Source of the DNA: Caballeronia catudaia
GTDB lineage: Bacteria; Pseudomonadota; Gammaproteobacteria; Burkholderiales; Burkholderiaceae
Direction of reading: 5' to 3'
DNA length: 64,000 nucleotides
Assembly (NCBI RefSeq): GCF_001544755.2
Contig: NZ_FCOF02000011.1
Coordinates: forward strand, 62,001 to 126,000
The position numbers and the translations under genes are program-made. This document shows, piece by piece, positions 1-8,257 of the stretch (positions are counted from its first letter, which is position 1; each line of letters begins with the position of its first letter). The notes under the pieces were generated by a model, which saw only the letters and a list, made by a program, of their open reading frames with translations, searched no databases and was not told the origin of the DNA.

Positions 1-31
1 TTCGCGGCATTCGCGGCATTCGCGGCATTCG
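1..31. repeat. 9-bp tandem repeat, about 3.4 copies visible
   Basis: The unit TTCGCGGCA is repeated without error from base 1 to 31 and may extend to the left of the window. Because the period is a multiple of three it would add whole Phe-Ala-Ala units to the overlapping reading frame. Confidence 0.8.
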
Positions 32-54
32 TGACTCTCGGAGAGAAGCGATGA
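1..54 (+). CDS. possible 3' end of an upstream gene (partial)
   Basis: Frame 1 is open from the window edge to TGA at 52-54 and overlaps the ATG of the next gene as ATGA, the usual layout of translationally coupled genes. The 17 visible codons begin with a repeated Phe-Ala-Ala unit. Nothing upstream is visible, so this may equally be non-coding repeat DNA. Function cannot be assigned. Confidence 0.3.
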   Translation, partial: FAAFAAFAAFVTLGEKR

Positions 55-692
55 AAACGGAATCGTTGCGCGTTGTGCTGGGATTCCCGGGCTTACTTCT
101 CAGCGCGTTCGCGCTCGCTCAATCCGCGCCGCCGTGTGGGGCCGCGAGCAAGCTCGTTCAGGTCCGCGACTTCACCGCGGTCAAATCGGGTGCTTCATCG
201 CATTTCCCCGGCTCGCGGCTGCGCGCCGCGCGCAACGCGATGCAGGTCGAACAGAACGCGTCGGCGCTGGCCGATGGCATCGTCAGCGCGCTCAACGCGA
301 AGGGCATCGCCGCGTGCCACTTGACGGCACAAGCCGAACAAGCCGCGCCGCCCGCGTCCGGCTGGCTCGTGACCGGCGAGTTCGACGAAACACTGTCATC
401 GGGATTCGGCTCCGCATTGCCGTCGATGGGTTCGTCGGACAAGAAACCCAACACGCACGTCACCGTGCAGCTCGCGAATCTCGGCGCAAGCCCGGACGCG
501 TCGCTCTCGCAGATCGACACCAGCAGCCAGCTCAAGGGACAAAAGTCAGCGGCGGCGCCGAAGCCCTACGGCGCGGCAGCGCGCTTCGTCATCAACAAGA
601 CCGAAGCGATCTCCTCGCTCGATGACCTCGCAAGCAAGGTCGCCGATCAAATCGCGGCGGAAAAAGCAAAGATGGAAAGCGGCGCGCAGTGA
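51..692 (+). CDS. exported DUF4410-like protein
   Basis: 213 aa. Residues 1-24 form a signal peptide (basic start, hydrophobic core, then ALAQS), so the product is exported to the periplasm or outer envelope. The mature part carries a V-x-D-F segment near residue 40 and an alpha/beta pattern ending in an alanine-rich helix; this resembles DUF4410 proteins, a family without a settled function. A GGAGAG ribosome site sits just before the ATG at 51. The gene is followed 13 bp later by a convergent small gene. The family assignment is by appearance only; the export signal is clear. Confidence 0.75.
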   Translation: MKTESLRVVLGFPGLLLSAFALAQSAPPCGAASKLVQVRDFTAVKSGASSHFPGSRLRAARNAMQVEQNASALADGIVSALNAKGIAACHLTAQAEQAAPPASGWLVTGEFDETLSSGFGSALPSMGSSDKKPNTHVTVQLANLGASPDASLSQIDTSSQLKGQKSAAAPKPYGAAARFVINKTEAISSLDDLASKVADQIAAEKAKMESGAQ

Positions 693-705
693 CGCGTCGC
701 TTCAA

Positions 706-963
706 TCAAGCTTCCGAATCCCGTTTGCCCTTCGGATGATCGGGGCCGGCATCCGGTTCGGTATCCGGATCGATGTGATCGTGCTCGGGCACATACGGCC
801 CTTCTTCGGGATGATCCTTCCCCTTCGGCACCAGCGCCGGGTCCATGTTGCCGTGCTCGCGCTGCTCGATCGTGCCGTCGCTTTTCTCTTTCACGTCGCC
901 GGGGCCGAGCGCCTTGCGCCGTTCGTCCGCGCGCTCCACGGGGTCTGACGGTTCGCGGTTCAT
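706..963 (-). CDS. small acidic/charged protein of unknown function
   Basis: 85 aa, very hydrophilic, rich in Asp, Glu, Lys, Pro and His, with no hydrophobic core; it is probably largely disordered. The start is chosen because an AAGGAGG ribosome site lies a few bases before the ATG at 961-963 on the minus strand; the longer open frame upstream lacks such a site and overlaps the MFS gene. Similar short, charged hypothetical proteins are common in Burkholderiaceae genomes. No function is proposed. Confidence 0.7.
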   Translation of the reverse strand: MNREPSDPVERADERRKALGPGDVKEKSDGTIEQREHGNMDPALVPKGKDHPEEGPYVPEHDHIDPDTEPDAGPDHPKGKRDSEA

Positions 964-1103
964 CGCATCCTCCTTGATCTGGTTCAGCGAAGGCAGCAAG
1001 CGCCGTTCCGCGCGTGGGGGAATCACAGCGCAAGAACTGGAGTGCGCGGGCACGCCGCATCCGTGACGATGAAGCCATTCGATCCCGCCACGGAGCACGT
1101 CCG

Positions 1104-2321
1104 ATGCGCTTTCCCGCTGCCTTCCAACGTCTCGCCTGGTCGAACCTGCTCGCGCAATCGGCGGAGCAGATCGGCCTCGCCGCCGCGCCGCTCGCCGCCG
1201 TGTTCGCGCTCGGCGCGTCCGCCGCGGATATCGGCCTTCTGCAAAGCGCGCAGACGCTGCCGTTCCTGTTGCTGTCGATGCCGCTCGGCGTGCTCGCCGA
1301 CCGCCGCTCGCGCCGCGCGCTGATGACCGTCGCCGAATGCGCCCGCGCGCTCGCGATGGCCTGCGTGCTGCTGCTCGTGCTTTCGCATGCATTGACGCTG
1401 CCGCTGCTCGCGCTGCTGGGCTTTCTCGGCGCGACCGGCACGGTCGCCTACAACGTCGCCGCGCCCGCGCTCGTGCCGGCGCTCGTCGAGCGCGCCGCGC
1501 TGCCCGCCGCGAACGGGCGCATCGAGCTGGCGCGCAGCGTCGCGTATTCGGCGGGGCCGGCGCTCGGCGGGCTGATCGTCGGATGGATCGGCGCGGGATG
1601 GGCCTATGGTTGCGCGGCGGCCTTGTCGGCATCGGCGGCGATGCTGCTCGCGGGCTTGCGCGAACCGTCACGCCAGCCCGCCGTCGCGCGCCATTTCCTG
1701 ACGGAACTGCGCGAAGGCGCGCGCTTCGTCGTCCGCGACGCGCTGCTGCGCCCGATGCTCGCCACCGCCGTGTTCTTCAACATCGGCTTCTTCACGCTGC
1801 AGTCGATGTACGTGCCGTATGCGGTGCAGCGCCTGGGCCTGAGCGCGTCGGCGGTCGGCGTGACGCTCGGCGCATACGGCGTCGGCATGGTGTGCGGCGC
1901 GCTCGCGGCGCCGGCGGTCGCGCGGCGCATGGCGTTCGGCCGGATGCTGCTCGTCGGGCCGTTTTGCGGGCTGGCCGCATCGCTCGTGATGGTCGCGACG
2001 CTCGCCGCGCCGTCGTTCTGGCTCGCGGCATCGAGCTTCTTTCTGCTCGGCGCGGGGCCGATCCTGTGGACCGTCGGCTCGACGACGCTGCGCCAGGCCA
2101 TCACGCCCGCGAACATGATGGGCCGCGTGTCGGCGCTCAACAGCACGGCGACCTACGGCGCGCGTCCGCTGGGCGCGCTGCTCGGCGCGGCGATCAGCGC
2201 GCGCTTCGGCATGGGGCCGTGCCTTGTCGTGGCGGCGCTCGCTTTCGTCGTGCAGGCATGGATCATTTGGATGTCCCCGGCGGCGCGGCTCGCCGATGTG
2301 CCCGAGTGCGCGGCGGCTTGA
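1104..2321 (+). CDS. MFS exporter (EntS/MFS_3-like)
   Basis: 405 aa, about 12 hydrophobic segments. The loop after TM2 carries the MFS signature ([10 protein letters not shown], about residues 60-70), and the overall pattern resembles the EntS/MFS_3 group of drug and siderophore exporters in the inner membrane. The ATG at 1104 is preferred over earlier in-frame codons because the first transmembrane helix starts about 10 residues after it, and the upstream 30 codons are basic with no helix. The 3' end overlaps the convergent LysR gene by 59 bp. The substrate cannot be told from sequence. Confidence 0.8.
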   Translation: MRFPAAFQRLAWSNLLAQSAEQIGLAAAPLAAVFALGASAADIGLLQSAQTLPFLLLSMPLGVLADRRSRRALMTVAECARALAMACVLLLVLSHALTLPLLALLGFLGATGTVAYNVAAPALVPALVERAALPAANGRIELARSVAYSAGPALGGLIVGWIGAGWAYGCAAALSASAAMLLAGLREPSRQPAVARHFLTELREGARFVVRDALLRPMLATAVFFNIGFFTLQSMYVPYAVQRLGLSASAVGVTLGAYGVGMVCGALAAPAVARRMAFGRMLLVGPFCGLAASLVMVATLAAPSFWLAASSFFLLGAGPILWTVGSTTLRQAITPANMMGRVSALNSTATYGARPLGALLGAAISARFGMGPCLVVAALAFVVQAWIIWMSPAARLADVPECAAA

Positions 2322-3246
2322 CGGGCGCAGCGGCCGCGCGCGAGAACATCGGCATTCGGCTCAGAATCCAGTCGAGCAACTCCTGCGGCCCCGCCGCGAG
2401 CGGCCGTCCGGCCTTCACGAGCAGCTTCGCCTGCGCGCTTTCGAAAAGCGGATGCGCGATCGGCACCGTCGTCAGTTCGCCGCTCGCCAGTTCCCGATAC
2501 GCCGCGAATTCGCCGATCAGCGTCATGAAATTTTCCGCGGCGACGAAGCGTTTCAGCGCGCCGAGCGAATTCGTCGTGAGCGTCGGGCGGATGATGAGGT
2601 CGTCGGTCGTCTCCAGCATCTTCACGACATGGCCGATGCCGAACGTCGGCGGCATCAGCGCGAGCGGATAGTCGAGCAGATCGCGAATCTGCGCGACGCC
2701 GCCGCGCCGCGCGAGGGGATGATCGCGCCGCGCGAGCAGCACGACGGGCTGCGGCGAGCTCGCGCGAATCTCGATGCGCTCGTGCGGCGGCGGATTGTAC
2801 GCAAGCCCGATATGCGCGCGGCTTTGCGCGACTTCGTCGAGCAGATCGTCGACGGCGAGCATCTGCACGTCGATGTCGAGGCGCGGATAACGCGCGCAGA
2901 ACGGCGCGAGCACGTCGTCGACGAGCGTATCGACATAACCCTCGCTCACCGCGAGCCGGATCTGCCCTTGCTGCAGTCCTTTGAGCGCATGCAACTGGTC
3001 TTCCAGCTTCTCCTGCTGCGAGCGATAACCCCGCCAGAACTCCAGCAGATGAAACGCCGCTTCGGTCGGCCGCACGCCGCGCGCCTCGCGCTCGAAGAGC
3101 GTCGTGCCGAGTTCGTCTTCGAGCAATTTGATCTGACGCGCGATCACCGAAGGCGACGTGTTCAGATGATCCGCCGCACCGCGAATCGTCCCGTGCGTCA
3201 GGACTTCGTGGAAATAACGCAGGCGTTGCTGATTGATTTCGCGCAT
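2263..3246 (-). CDS. LysR-type transcriptional regulator
   Basis: 327 aa. Residues 1-60 form the winged helix-turn-helix ([12 protein letters not shown] ... [14 protein letters not shown]), followed by a LysR substrate-binding domain to about residue 300. The last 25 residues are a basic, Pro-rich tail that overlaps the end of the neighbouring MFS gene. It is divergent from the MFS permease / M81 metallopeptidase genes, and a perfect palindrome sits in the shared gap (3266-3282). By family habit it should control its own gene and the divergent genes in response to the imported compound. The inducer is unknown. Confidence 0.9.
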   Translation of the reverse strand: MREINQQRLRYFHEVLTHGTIRGAADHLNTSPSVIARQIKLLEDELGTTLFEREARGVRPTEAAFHLLEFWRGYRSQQEKLEDQLHALKGLQQGQIRLAVSEGYVDTLVDDVLAPFCARYPRLDIDVQMLAVDDLLDEVAQSRAHIGLAYNPPPHERIEIRASSPQPVVLLARRDHPLARRGGVAQIRDLLDYPLALMPPTFGIGHVVKMLETTDDLIIRPTLTTNSLGALKRFVAAENFMTLIGEFAAYRELASGELTTVPIAHPLFESAQAKLLVKAGRPLAAGPQELLDWILSRMPMFSRAAAAPVKPPRTRAHRRAAPPGTSK

Positions 3247-3265
3247 GGTCGTTTGAATCCCGTGT

Positions 3266-3282
3266 GTTGCTCACAGAGCAAC
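3266..3282. promoter_or_regulatory. likely LysR operator (perfect palindrome)
   Basis: GTTGCTCACAGAGCAAC is a perfect 7+3+7 inverted repeat containing a T-N11-A core, the standard LysR recognition layout. One further GTTGCTC half-site lies at 3297-3303. It sits 20 bp from the LysR start codon and about 95 bp before the start of the divergent permease gene. Binding is inferred. Confidence 0.65.
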
Positions 3283-3375
3283 GATACGTGAACTTAGTTG
3301 CTCTTGCTCGCCCGGTTGCACGCGCTCAACATGGCCTCAACCCGAAAAACGGGGGAGACAACCAAGGAGACGCAG

Positions 3376-4689
3376 ATGTCGACGATTCAGACCCTGCGAG
3401 GCGGCGATGCCGTTTCGGCGCTCTACAGCAGAATCAACTGGCGGCTCCTGCCGCTTCTGATCGCGTGTTACATGTTCGCGTATCTGGACCGCGTGAACGT
3501 CGGCTTCGCGAAACTTCAGATGCAAAGCGACCTCGGCCTTTCCGACGCGGCGTATGGCGTCGGCGCGGGCATCTTCTTCATCGGCTATGTGCTGTTCGAG
3601 ATTCCGAGCAACCTGATGCTGCCGAAGATCGGCGCGCGCCTCACGTTCAGCCGCATTCTCGTGCTGTGGGGCATCACGTCGGCGTGCATGCTGTTCGTGC
3701 GCAACGTGCCGATGTTCTACGCGATGCGCTTTCTCCTCGGCATCTTCGAAGCGGGCTTCGCGCCGGGCATGATCTACTACCTTTCGCGCTGGTACGGGCC
3801 GAAGCGCATGGCGCGGGCAATTGCGCTCGTGTTCGTCGCGGGGCCGCTCGGCGGCGTCGTCGGCGGGCCGCTTTCGGCGTGGCTGATTGCTTCGCTCGGC
3901 GGTGTCGGCGGACTGGCCGGATGGCAGTGGATGTTCCTCGTCGAAGGGCTGCCGTGCATCGCGCTCGGCGCACTCGTGTGGTTCACGCTGGCGAACCGTC
4001 CCGCCGATGCGCGCTGGCTCACGCAGGACGAGCAACGTCTCGTCGAAGCCGAAACCGGCGGTCATGGCGAAGGCTCGCATCGCATCGATTCGTTCCGGGA
4101 AGTCGCGAAGAATCCGCGTGTCTACGTGCTGGCGCTCGCGTACTTCTGCATCATCTTCCCGATCTACGCGATCAGTTTCTGGCTGCCGACGCTCGTCAAG
4201 GAGCAAGGCGTGAACGACACGATCCGCCTCGGCTGGTATGTCGCGATTCCGTATGTCGCCGCAGCCATCGCGATGTACGCCGCGGGCCGCCGCTCCGACA
4301 AGGTCGGCGAGCGCCGCTATCACAGCGCGCTGCCGGCGCTTGGCGCCGCCGTGCTGCTGGTGATGACGCCGTATGCATCGGGCAATCTCGTCGCCACGCT
4401 CGTGCTGCTCACGCTCGCCACCGCCTGCATGTGGATGGCCTACACGGTCTTCTGGGCGATTCCGGCGGAAACCATCTCCGGCCCGGCTGCGGCGGGCGGC
4501 ATCGCGCTCATCAACACGATCGGCTTGTCGGGCGGCTTCTGGGGTCCGGCGGTGTTCGGCTGGGTCAAGTCCGCGACCGGCAGCACGCATGGCGGCTTGC
4601 TCGCGATGGCATGCATGGCGGCGCTCTCGTGCGTGCTGATACTCGCGAACAAGCGCAGAGGGGTTGCTGCGAAAACGCGCACGGCCTGA
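3376..4689 (+). CDS. MFS permease, anion:cation symporter family
   Basis: 437 aa with about 12 transmembrane segments. The sequence YLDRVNVGFAKLQM in TM1 and the surrounding pattern are typical of the ACS family (phthalate, tartrate, hexuronate and related organic anions). The start is at 3376, where AAGGAG lies 6 bp upstream; a longer frame from 3298 would add 26 hydrophilic residues and swallow the operator region. It is followed 34 bp later by the M81 peptidase gene, so the pair probably imports and then cleaves the same compound. The substrate is not known. Confidence 0.85.
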   Translation: MSTIQTLRGGDAVSALYSRINWRLLPLLIACYMFAYLDRVNVGFAKLQMQSDLGLSDAAYGVGAGIFFIGYVLFEIPSNLMLPKIGARLTFSRILVLWGITSACMLFVRNVPMFYAMRFLLGIFEAGFAPGMIYYLSRWYGPKRMARAIALVFVAGPLGGVVGGPLSAWLIASLGGVGGLAGWQWMFLVEGLPCIALGALVWFTLANRPADARWLTQDEQRLVEAETGGHGEGSHRIDSFREVAKNPRVYVLALAYFCIIFPIYAISFWLPTLVKEQGVNDTIRLGWYVAIPYVAAAIAMYAAGRRSDKVGERRYHSALPALGAAVLLVMTPYASGNLVATLVLLTLATACMWMAYTVFWAIPAETISGPAAAGGIALINTIGLSGGFWGPAVFGWVKSATGSTHGGLLAMACMAALSCVLILANKRRGVAAKTRTA

Positions 4690-4723
4690 CATCATTCAAT
4701 CGACTCGCCAAAGGACCATGACC

Positions 4724-6229
4724 ATGAAGATCCTGATCGCAGGATTCCAGCACGAAACCAACACCTTCGCGCCGACCAAGGCAAGTTATCAAAGCTTCAT
4801 TCAGGGCGAAGGCTTCCCGCCGATGGCGCACGGCGACGATGTATTGAAACTGCGCGACGTGAACGTGCCGATCGGCGGTTTCATTCAATGGGCCGAAGCG
4901 CAAGGGCACGCGGTGATTCCGGTGATCTGGGCGGGCGCGAGCGCATCGGCGCATGTGACGGAAGATGCGTATGAGCGCATCGCGGGCGCGATCGTCGAGC
5001 GCGTTCGGGCGGGCGGCTTCGATGCGATCTATCTCGATCTGCACGGCGCGATGGTCACCGAGCATCTCGACGACGGCGAAGGCGAACTGCTGGCGCGTGT
5101 GCGCGGCATCGTCGGCGATGACATGCCGCTCGTCGTCTCGCTCGATCTTCACGCGAACGTCACCGCGCGCATGGTGGAACTCGCCGATGCGCTCGTCGCG
5201 TATCGCACGTATCCGCATGTCGATATGGCCGAGACGGGCCTGCGCGCGGCGCATCTGCTCGCAAAGCGGATCGAACATGGCAGGCCGTTCGAACGCGCGA
5301 TGCGCCGCATCCCATTCCTGATTCCGGTGAACGGCATGTGCACGCTCGTCGAGCCGGCGCGCGGCATGTACGGCATGCTCGAAGCGCTCGAAAAAGACGT
5401 GGTGTCGCTGTCGTTCGCGCCGGGTTTTCCGGCATCGGACTTCGATGAATGCGGCCCGGTGTTCTGGGGCTACGCGCTCGGTCAGCAATCGGCGGACAAG
5501 GCCGTCGATACGCTCTGGTCGCAGCTCGTGGATGACGAAGCGCGCTGGGACGTGCCGTTCCTTTCGCCCGACGAAGCCGCGCGCGAAGCCATCGACGCGA
5601 GCCGCGACGCGGCGAAGCCCGTGATCATCGCGGATACGCAGGACAATCCCGGCGTCGGCGGCGATTCGAACACGATGGGCATGGTCCGCGCGCTCCTGCG
5701 CAACGGCGCGCGCGATGCGGCTGTGGGCGTGATCTGGGACGAGCACGCGGCGCGCGCGGCGCATCGCGCGGGCGTCGGGGCGCGTATCACGCTTGCGCTC
5801 GGCGGCGGCTCGAACGTGCCGGGCGATGCGCCGCTCGAAGGCGTGTTCGAAGTCGAGCATCTTTCCGATGGCCGCTTCCGTTTCGATGGCCCGATGCTCA
5901 ACGGCATGTCGGGCGAGCTGGGGCCGACGGCGTGTCTGCGGATCGACGGCGTGCGCATCGCGGTGAGCAGCATCAAGATGCAGGTATTCGACCGCAATCT
6001 CTTTCGCGCGGCGGGCATCGAGCCCGAGCGCATGAAGATTCTGGTGAACAAGAGCTCGGTGCATTTTCGGGCGGACTTCGAGCCGATCGCCGAGCGCATA
6101 CTCGTCGCGAAGGCGCCCGGTCCGATGGCCGCCGATCCGGCCGATTTGCCGTGGCGCAATCTCGATGCGCGCATGCGCGTGCGCCCGCTGGGGCCGACGC
6201 TTGCGGCGCTGCGCGCATCGGCGGCGTGA
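4724..6229 (+). CDS. M81 family metallopeptidase (MlrC-like)
   Basis: 501 aa, the normal size for MlrC/DUF1485 proteins. The N-terminal block (MKILIAGFQHETNTF) carries the HET motif of the family and later segments (DLHGAMVTE, SLDLHANV, AYRTYPHVDM) hold the expected His/Asp metal ligands; the C-terminal MlrC_C domain begins near residue 300 (DTQDNPGVGGDSNTM). MlrC cleaves linearised microcystin fragments, but most homologues act on other, unknown peptides or amides. The second of two nearby ATGs (4724) is chosen since AAGGA is 8 bp before it. It is in the same direction as the ACS permease. Confidence 0.85.
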   Translation: MKILIAGFQHETNTFAPTKASYQSFIQGEGFPPMAHGDDVLKLRDVNVPIGGFIQWAEAQGHAVIPVIWAGASASAHVTEDAYERIAGAIVERVRAGGFDAIYLDLHGAMVTEHLDDGEGELLARVRGIVGDDMPLVVSLDLHANVTARMVELADALVAYRTYPHVDMAETGLRAAHLLAKRIEHGRPFERAMRRIPFLIPVNGMCTLVEPARGMYGMLEALEKDVVSLSFAPGFPASDFDECGPVFWGYALGQQSADKAVDTLWSQLVDDEARWDVPFLSPDEAAREAIDASRDAAKPVIIADTQDNPGVGGDSNTMGMVRALLRNGARDAAVGVIWDEHAARAAHRAGVGARITLALGGGSNVPGDAPLEGVFEVEHLSDGRFRFDGPMLNGMSGELGPTACLRIDGVRIAVSSIKMQVFDRNLFRAAGIEPERMKILVNKSSVHFRADFEPIAERILVAKAPGPMAADPADLPWRNLDARMRVRPLGPTLAALRASAA

Positions 6230-6295
6230 TGGTTCGAGCTTCTTCCGCATCTTTTCCCGCTAACTGACGACATCGAAGAAAAGGAGAATCGCAAC

Positions 6296-7336
6296 ATGAC
6301 GGATCAGATCAACGCGTGGCGCCGCCGCTTCATCGGCACGACGATCGCGAGTGTCGGCGCGATGCAGCTCGGTTTCAGCGACCTCGTGCATGCCCAGACG
6401 ACGCAAGGCGCGACGCCTGCACGCGCTTCGTCGATGGCGGGTTTCGCCGACATTCGCCAGATCGAGGCGGGCACGCTCGATGTCGGCTATGCGGAAGCGG
6501 GGCCGGCGAACGGTCCCGCGGTGATTCTTCTGCACGGCTGGCCATACGACATCTACAGCTTCGCCGAAGTCACGCCGATACTCGTGGCGCAGGGTTATCG
6601 CGTGATCGTGCCGTATCTGCGAGGCTACGGTTCGACGCGCTTTCTTTCCGCCGACACGCCGCGCAACGGGCAACAGGCGGTGGTCGCCGTGGATATCATC
6701 GCGCTCATGGATGCGCTGAAGATTCAGAAGGCCACGCTCGGCGCGTTCGACTGGGGCGCGCGCACCGCGAACATCATGGCGGCGCTGTGGCCCGAGCGCG
6801 TCAAGGCGATGGTGTCCGTGAGCGGCTATCTGATCGGCAGCCAGCAGGCGAATCGCGCGCCCTTGCCGCCGAAGGCCGAGTTCGCGTGGTGGTATCAGTT
6901 CTACTTCGCGACGGAGCGCGGCCAGGCGGGTTACGAGGCGAATCGCCACGATTTCAACAAGCTCATCTGGCAACTCGCGTCGCCGAAATGGAACTTCGAT
7001 GACGCCACGTATGACCGCTCGGCGAAGTCGTTCGAGAATCCGGATCACGTTGCCGTGGTGATCCATAACTATCGCTGGCGGCTTGGGCTCGCGCAGGGCG
7101 AGGCCAAATATGACGCGCTGGAGCAGCGTCTCGCGACAGCGCCGACGATCGGCGTGCCCACGATCACGATGGAAGGCGATGCCAACGGCGCGCCGCATCC
7201 CGATCCCGCTGTGTATGCGAAGAAGTTCACGGGCAAGTACAAGCATCGGAACGTCGCGGGGGGAGTCGGACATAACCTGCCGCAGGAAGCGCCGAAAGCG
7301 TTTGCCGATGCGGTGATCGAAGCGGACCGGATGTAG
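6296..7336 (+). CDS. exported alpha/beta hydrolase, epoxide-hydrolase-like
   Basis: 346 aa. Residues 9-13 (RRRFI) followed by a hydrophobic stretch form a Tat-like signal peptide ending in VHAQ, so the enzyme is probably periplasmic. The HGWP oxyanion motif is at 80-83 and the nucleophile elbow GAFDWGAR has Asp152 rather than Ser, the pattern of epoxide hydrolases and haloalkane dehalogenases; a C-terminal GVGHN supplies the His. An AAGGAG site precedes the ATG. It lies 66 bp after the M81 peptidase gene and may belong to the same unit. The substrate is unknown. Confidence 0.8.
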   Translation: MTDQINAWRRRFIGTTIASVGAMQLGFSDLVHAQTTQGATPARASSMAGFADIRQIEAGTLDVGYAEAGPANGPAVILLHGWPYDIYSFAEVTPILVAQGYRVIVPYLRGYGSTRFLSADTPRNGQQAVVAVDIIALMDALKIQKATLGAFDWGARTANIMAALWPERVKAMVSVSGYLIGSQQANRAPLPPKAEFAWWYQFYFATERGQAGYEANRHDFNKLIWQLASPKWNFDDATYDRSAKSFENPDHVAVVIHNYRWRLGLAQGEAKYDALEQRLATAPTIGVPTITMEGDANGAPHPDPAVYAKKFTGKYKHRNVAGGVGHNLPQEAPKAFADAVIEADRM

Positions 7337-7370
7337 GTCTACGCTTCGACCTGGCTCGCTGGCCTATTGC

Positions 7371-7847
7371 TTACTCAGCTGACCATAGGCAATCGCAAGC
7401 TGTCCGGATTCCAACGATAGACGCCATCGCATTCAACGACGAGATGTTGCCGATTGAATCGATCAGCGCCACGCTATGACTGGCGATCGACGACGTCGTC
7501 CAGATTCCTTCTGCATTCGTGCCTGTCAATGCCGTCGATCCTGTTTGCGGACCCGAGAGACTAGGCAATGCTTCTCCGACCATCGCCGGCGACGATGCTG
7601 CCGAAGGCGCGCTTGCGCTAGTCGGCAATGCAGTCGAAGCGCTCTCCGGTGCGGCTGCGCTCGATGCGGCACTGAGGGCACTGGCAGATTGACTCGTGTC
7701 GTCTGTACTACCCGAACCGCCGCCACCACCGCAAGCGGAAAGCAATAAAGCGCTGCTGAGCGTCAACGTTAAGGCTGCGAAGTTCTGAAGGATCTTCTCG
7801 GATTCCTCTCTTGCATAACGCTGTAAGTAAATAGAGCGCACGAGCAT
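7371..7847 (-). CDS. small lipoprotein, probably truncated
   Basis: 158 aa. A lipobox (LLLSAC followed by a glycine run) lies at about residues 34-39, then a low-complexity Ser/Ala/Pro linker to about residue 95. The last 50 residues begin like the first beta-strands of a family of Burkholderia lipoproteins (GIW..., then ALIDSIGNIS) and then stop. The start is uncertain because the ribosome site is poor and the segment before the hydrophobic core is unusually long. It sits at the left border of the T6SS island and may have lost its 3' part there. Confidence 0.5.
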   Translation of the reverse strand: MLVRSIYLQRYAREESEKILQNFAALTLTLSSALLLSACGGGGGSGSTDDTSQSASALSAASSAAAPESASTALPTSASAPSAASSPAMVGEALPSLSGPQTGSTALTGTNAEGIWTTSSIASHSVALIDSIGNISSLNAMASIVGIRTACDCLWSAE

Positions 7848-8257
7848 CTCGGAAAATTACCTTTTAGATTCTCAGAAGTAAGCAATCCAACAGTTGCTCG
7901 TCAGGAATTTGTGGGCTTTGAATCTGGCGTGCGATTCGGCGTGCGAACTTACCAACGAAGGCGGAGTACTGGCGCTCCGCCGAGATCCGGAAAGGGCGTC
8001 GGTGTATCGCCTGATCTCCGATGTGGGCAAGCATTCGGACTGCTGCAAAGTCGCAGGCTAACTCAGACTTGCCCAGCATGAATTGCCTGTTGGCAGCGAA
8101 TTGTTCTTGTCGGATGTCAACAAAGAGTGTTTTCTTCTCCGCTCGGGTCGCTTACTTTCGATTGCTTCCTTTCGTTGCTCGGTTAATCTGCGCACAATCT
8201 TGCGCTAGTCCGAACTCCGATTCGGGCCGACTCTCCGAGTACGAGGCAACGCAAGAT
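7848..8257. other. gap with no convincing gene; relic reading frame
   Basis: No ORF here has a credible start and ribosome site. On the minus strand the frame is open from about 8150 to 7864 with protein-like composition (about 95 codons), but it has no usable start except an internal ATG at 8077-8079 and I do not recognise it. It may be the remains of a gene lost when the T6SS block was joined to this locus. The vgrG promoter should lie at the right end. Confidence 0.35.

Noticed and set aside
4565..6250. 561-codon minus-strand frame across the M81 peptidase gene
   Set aside because: Arg/His/Ala-rich shadow of a well-supported gene; common in high-GC DNA.
7864..8079. 71-codon minus-strand frame as a gene
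   Set aside because: The frame continues upstream without a start codon and lacks a ribosome site; kept only as a relic within the gap.
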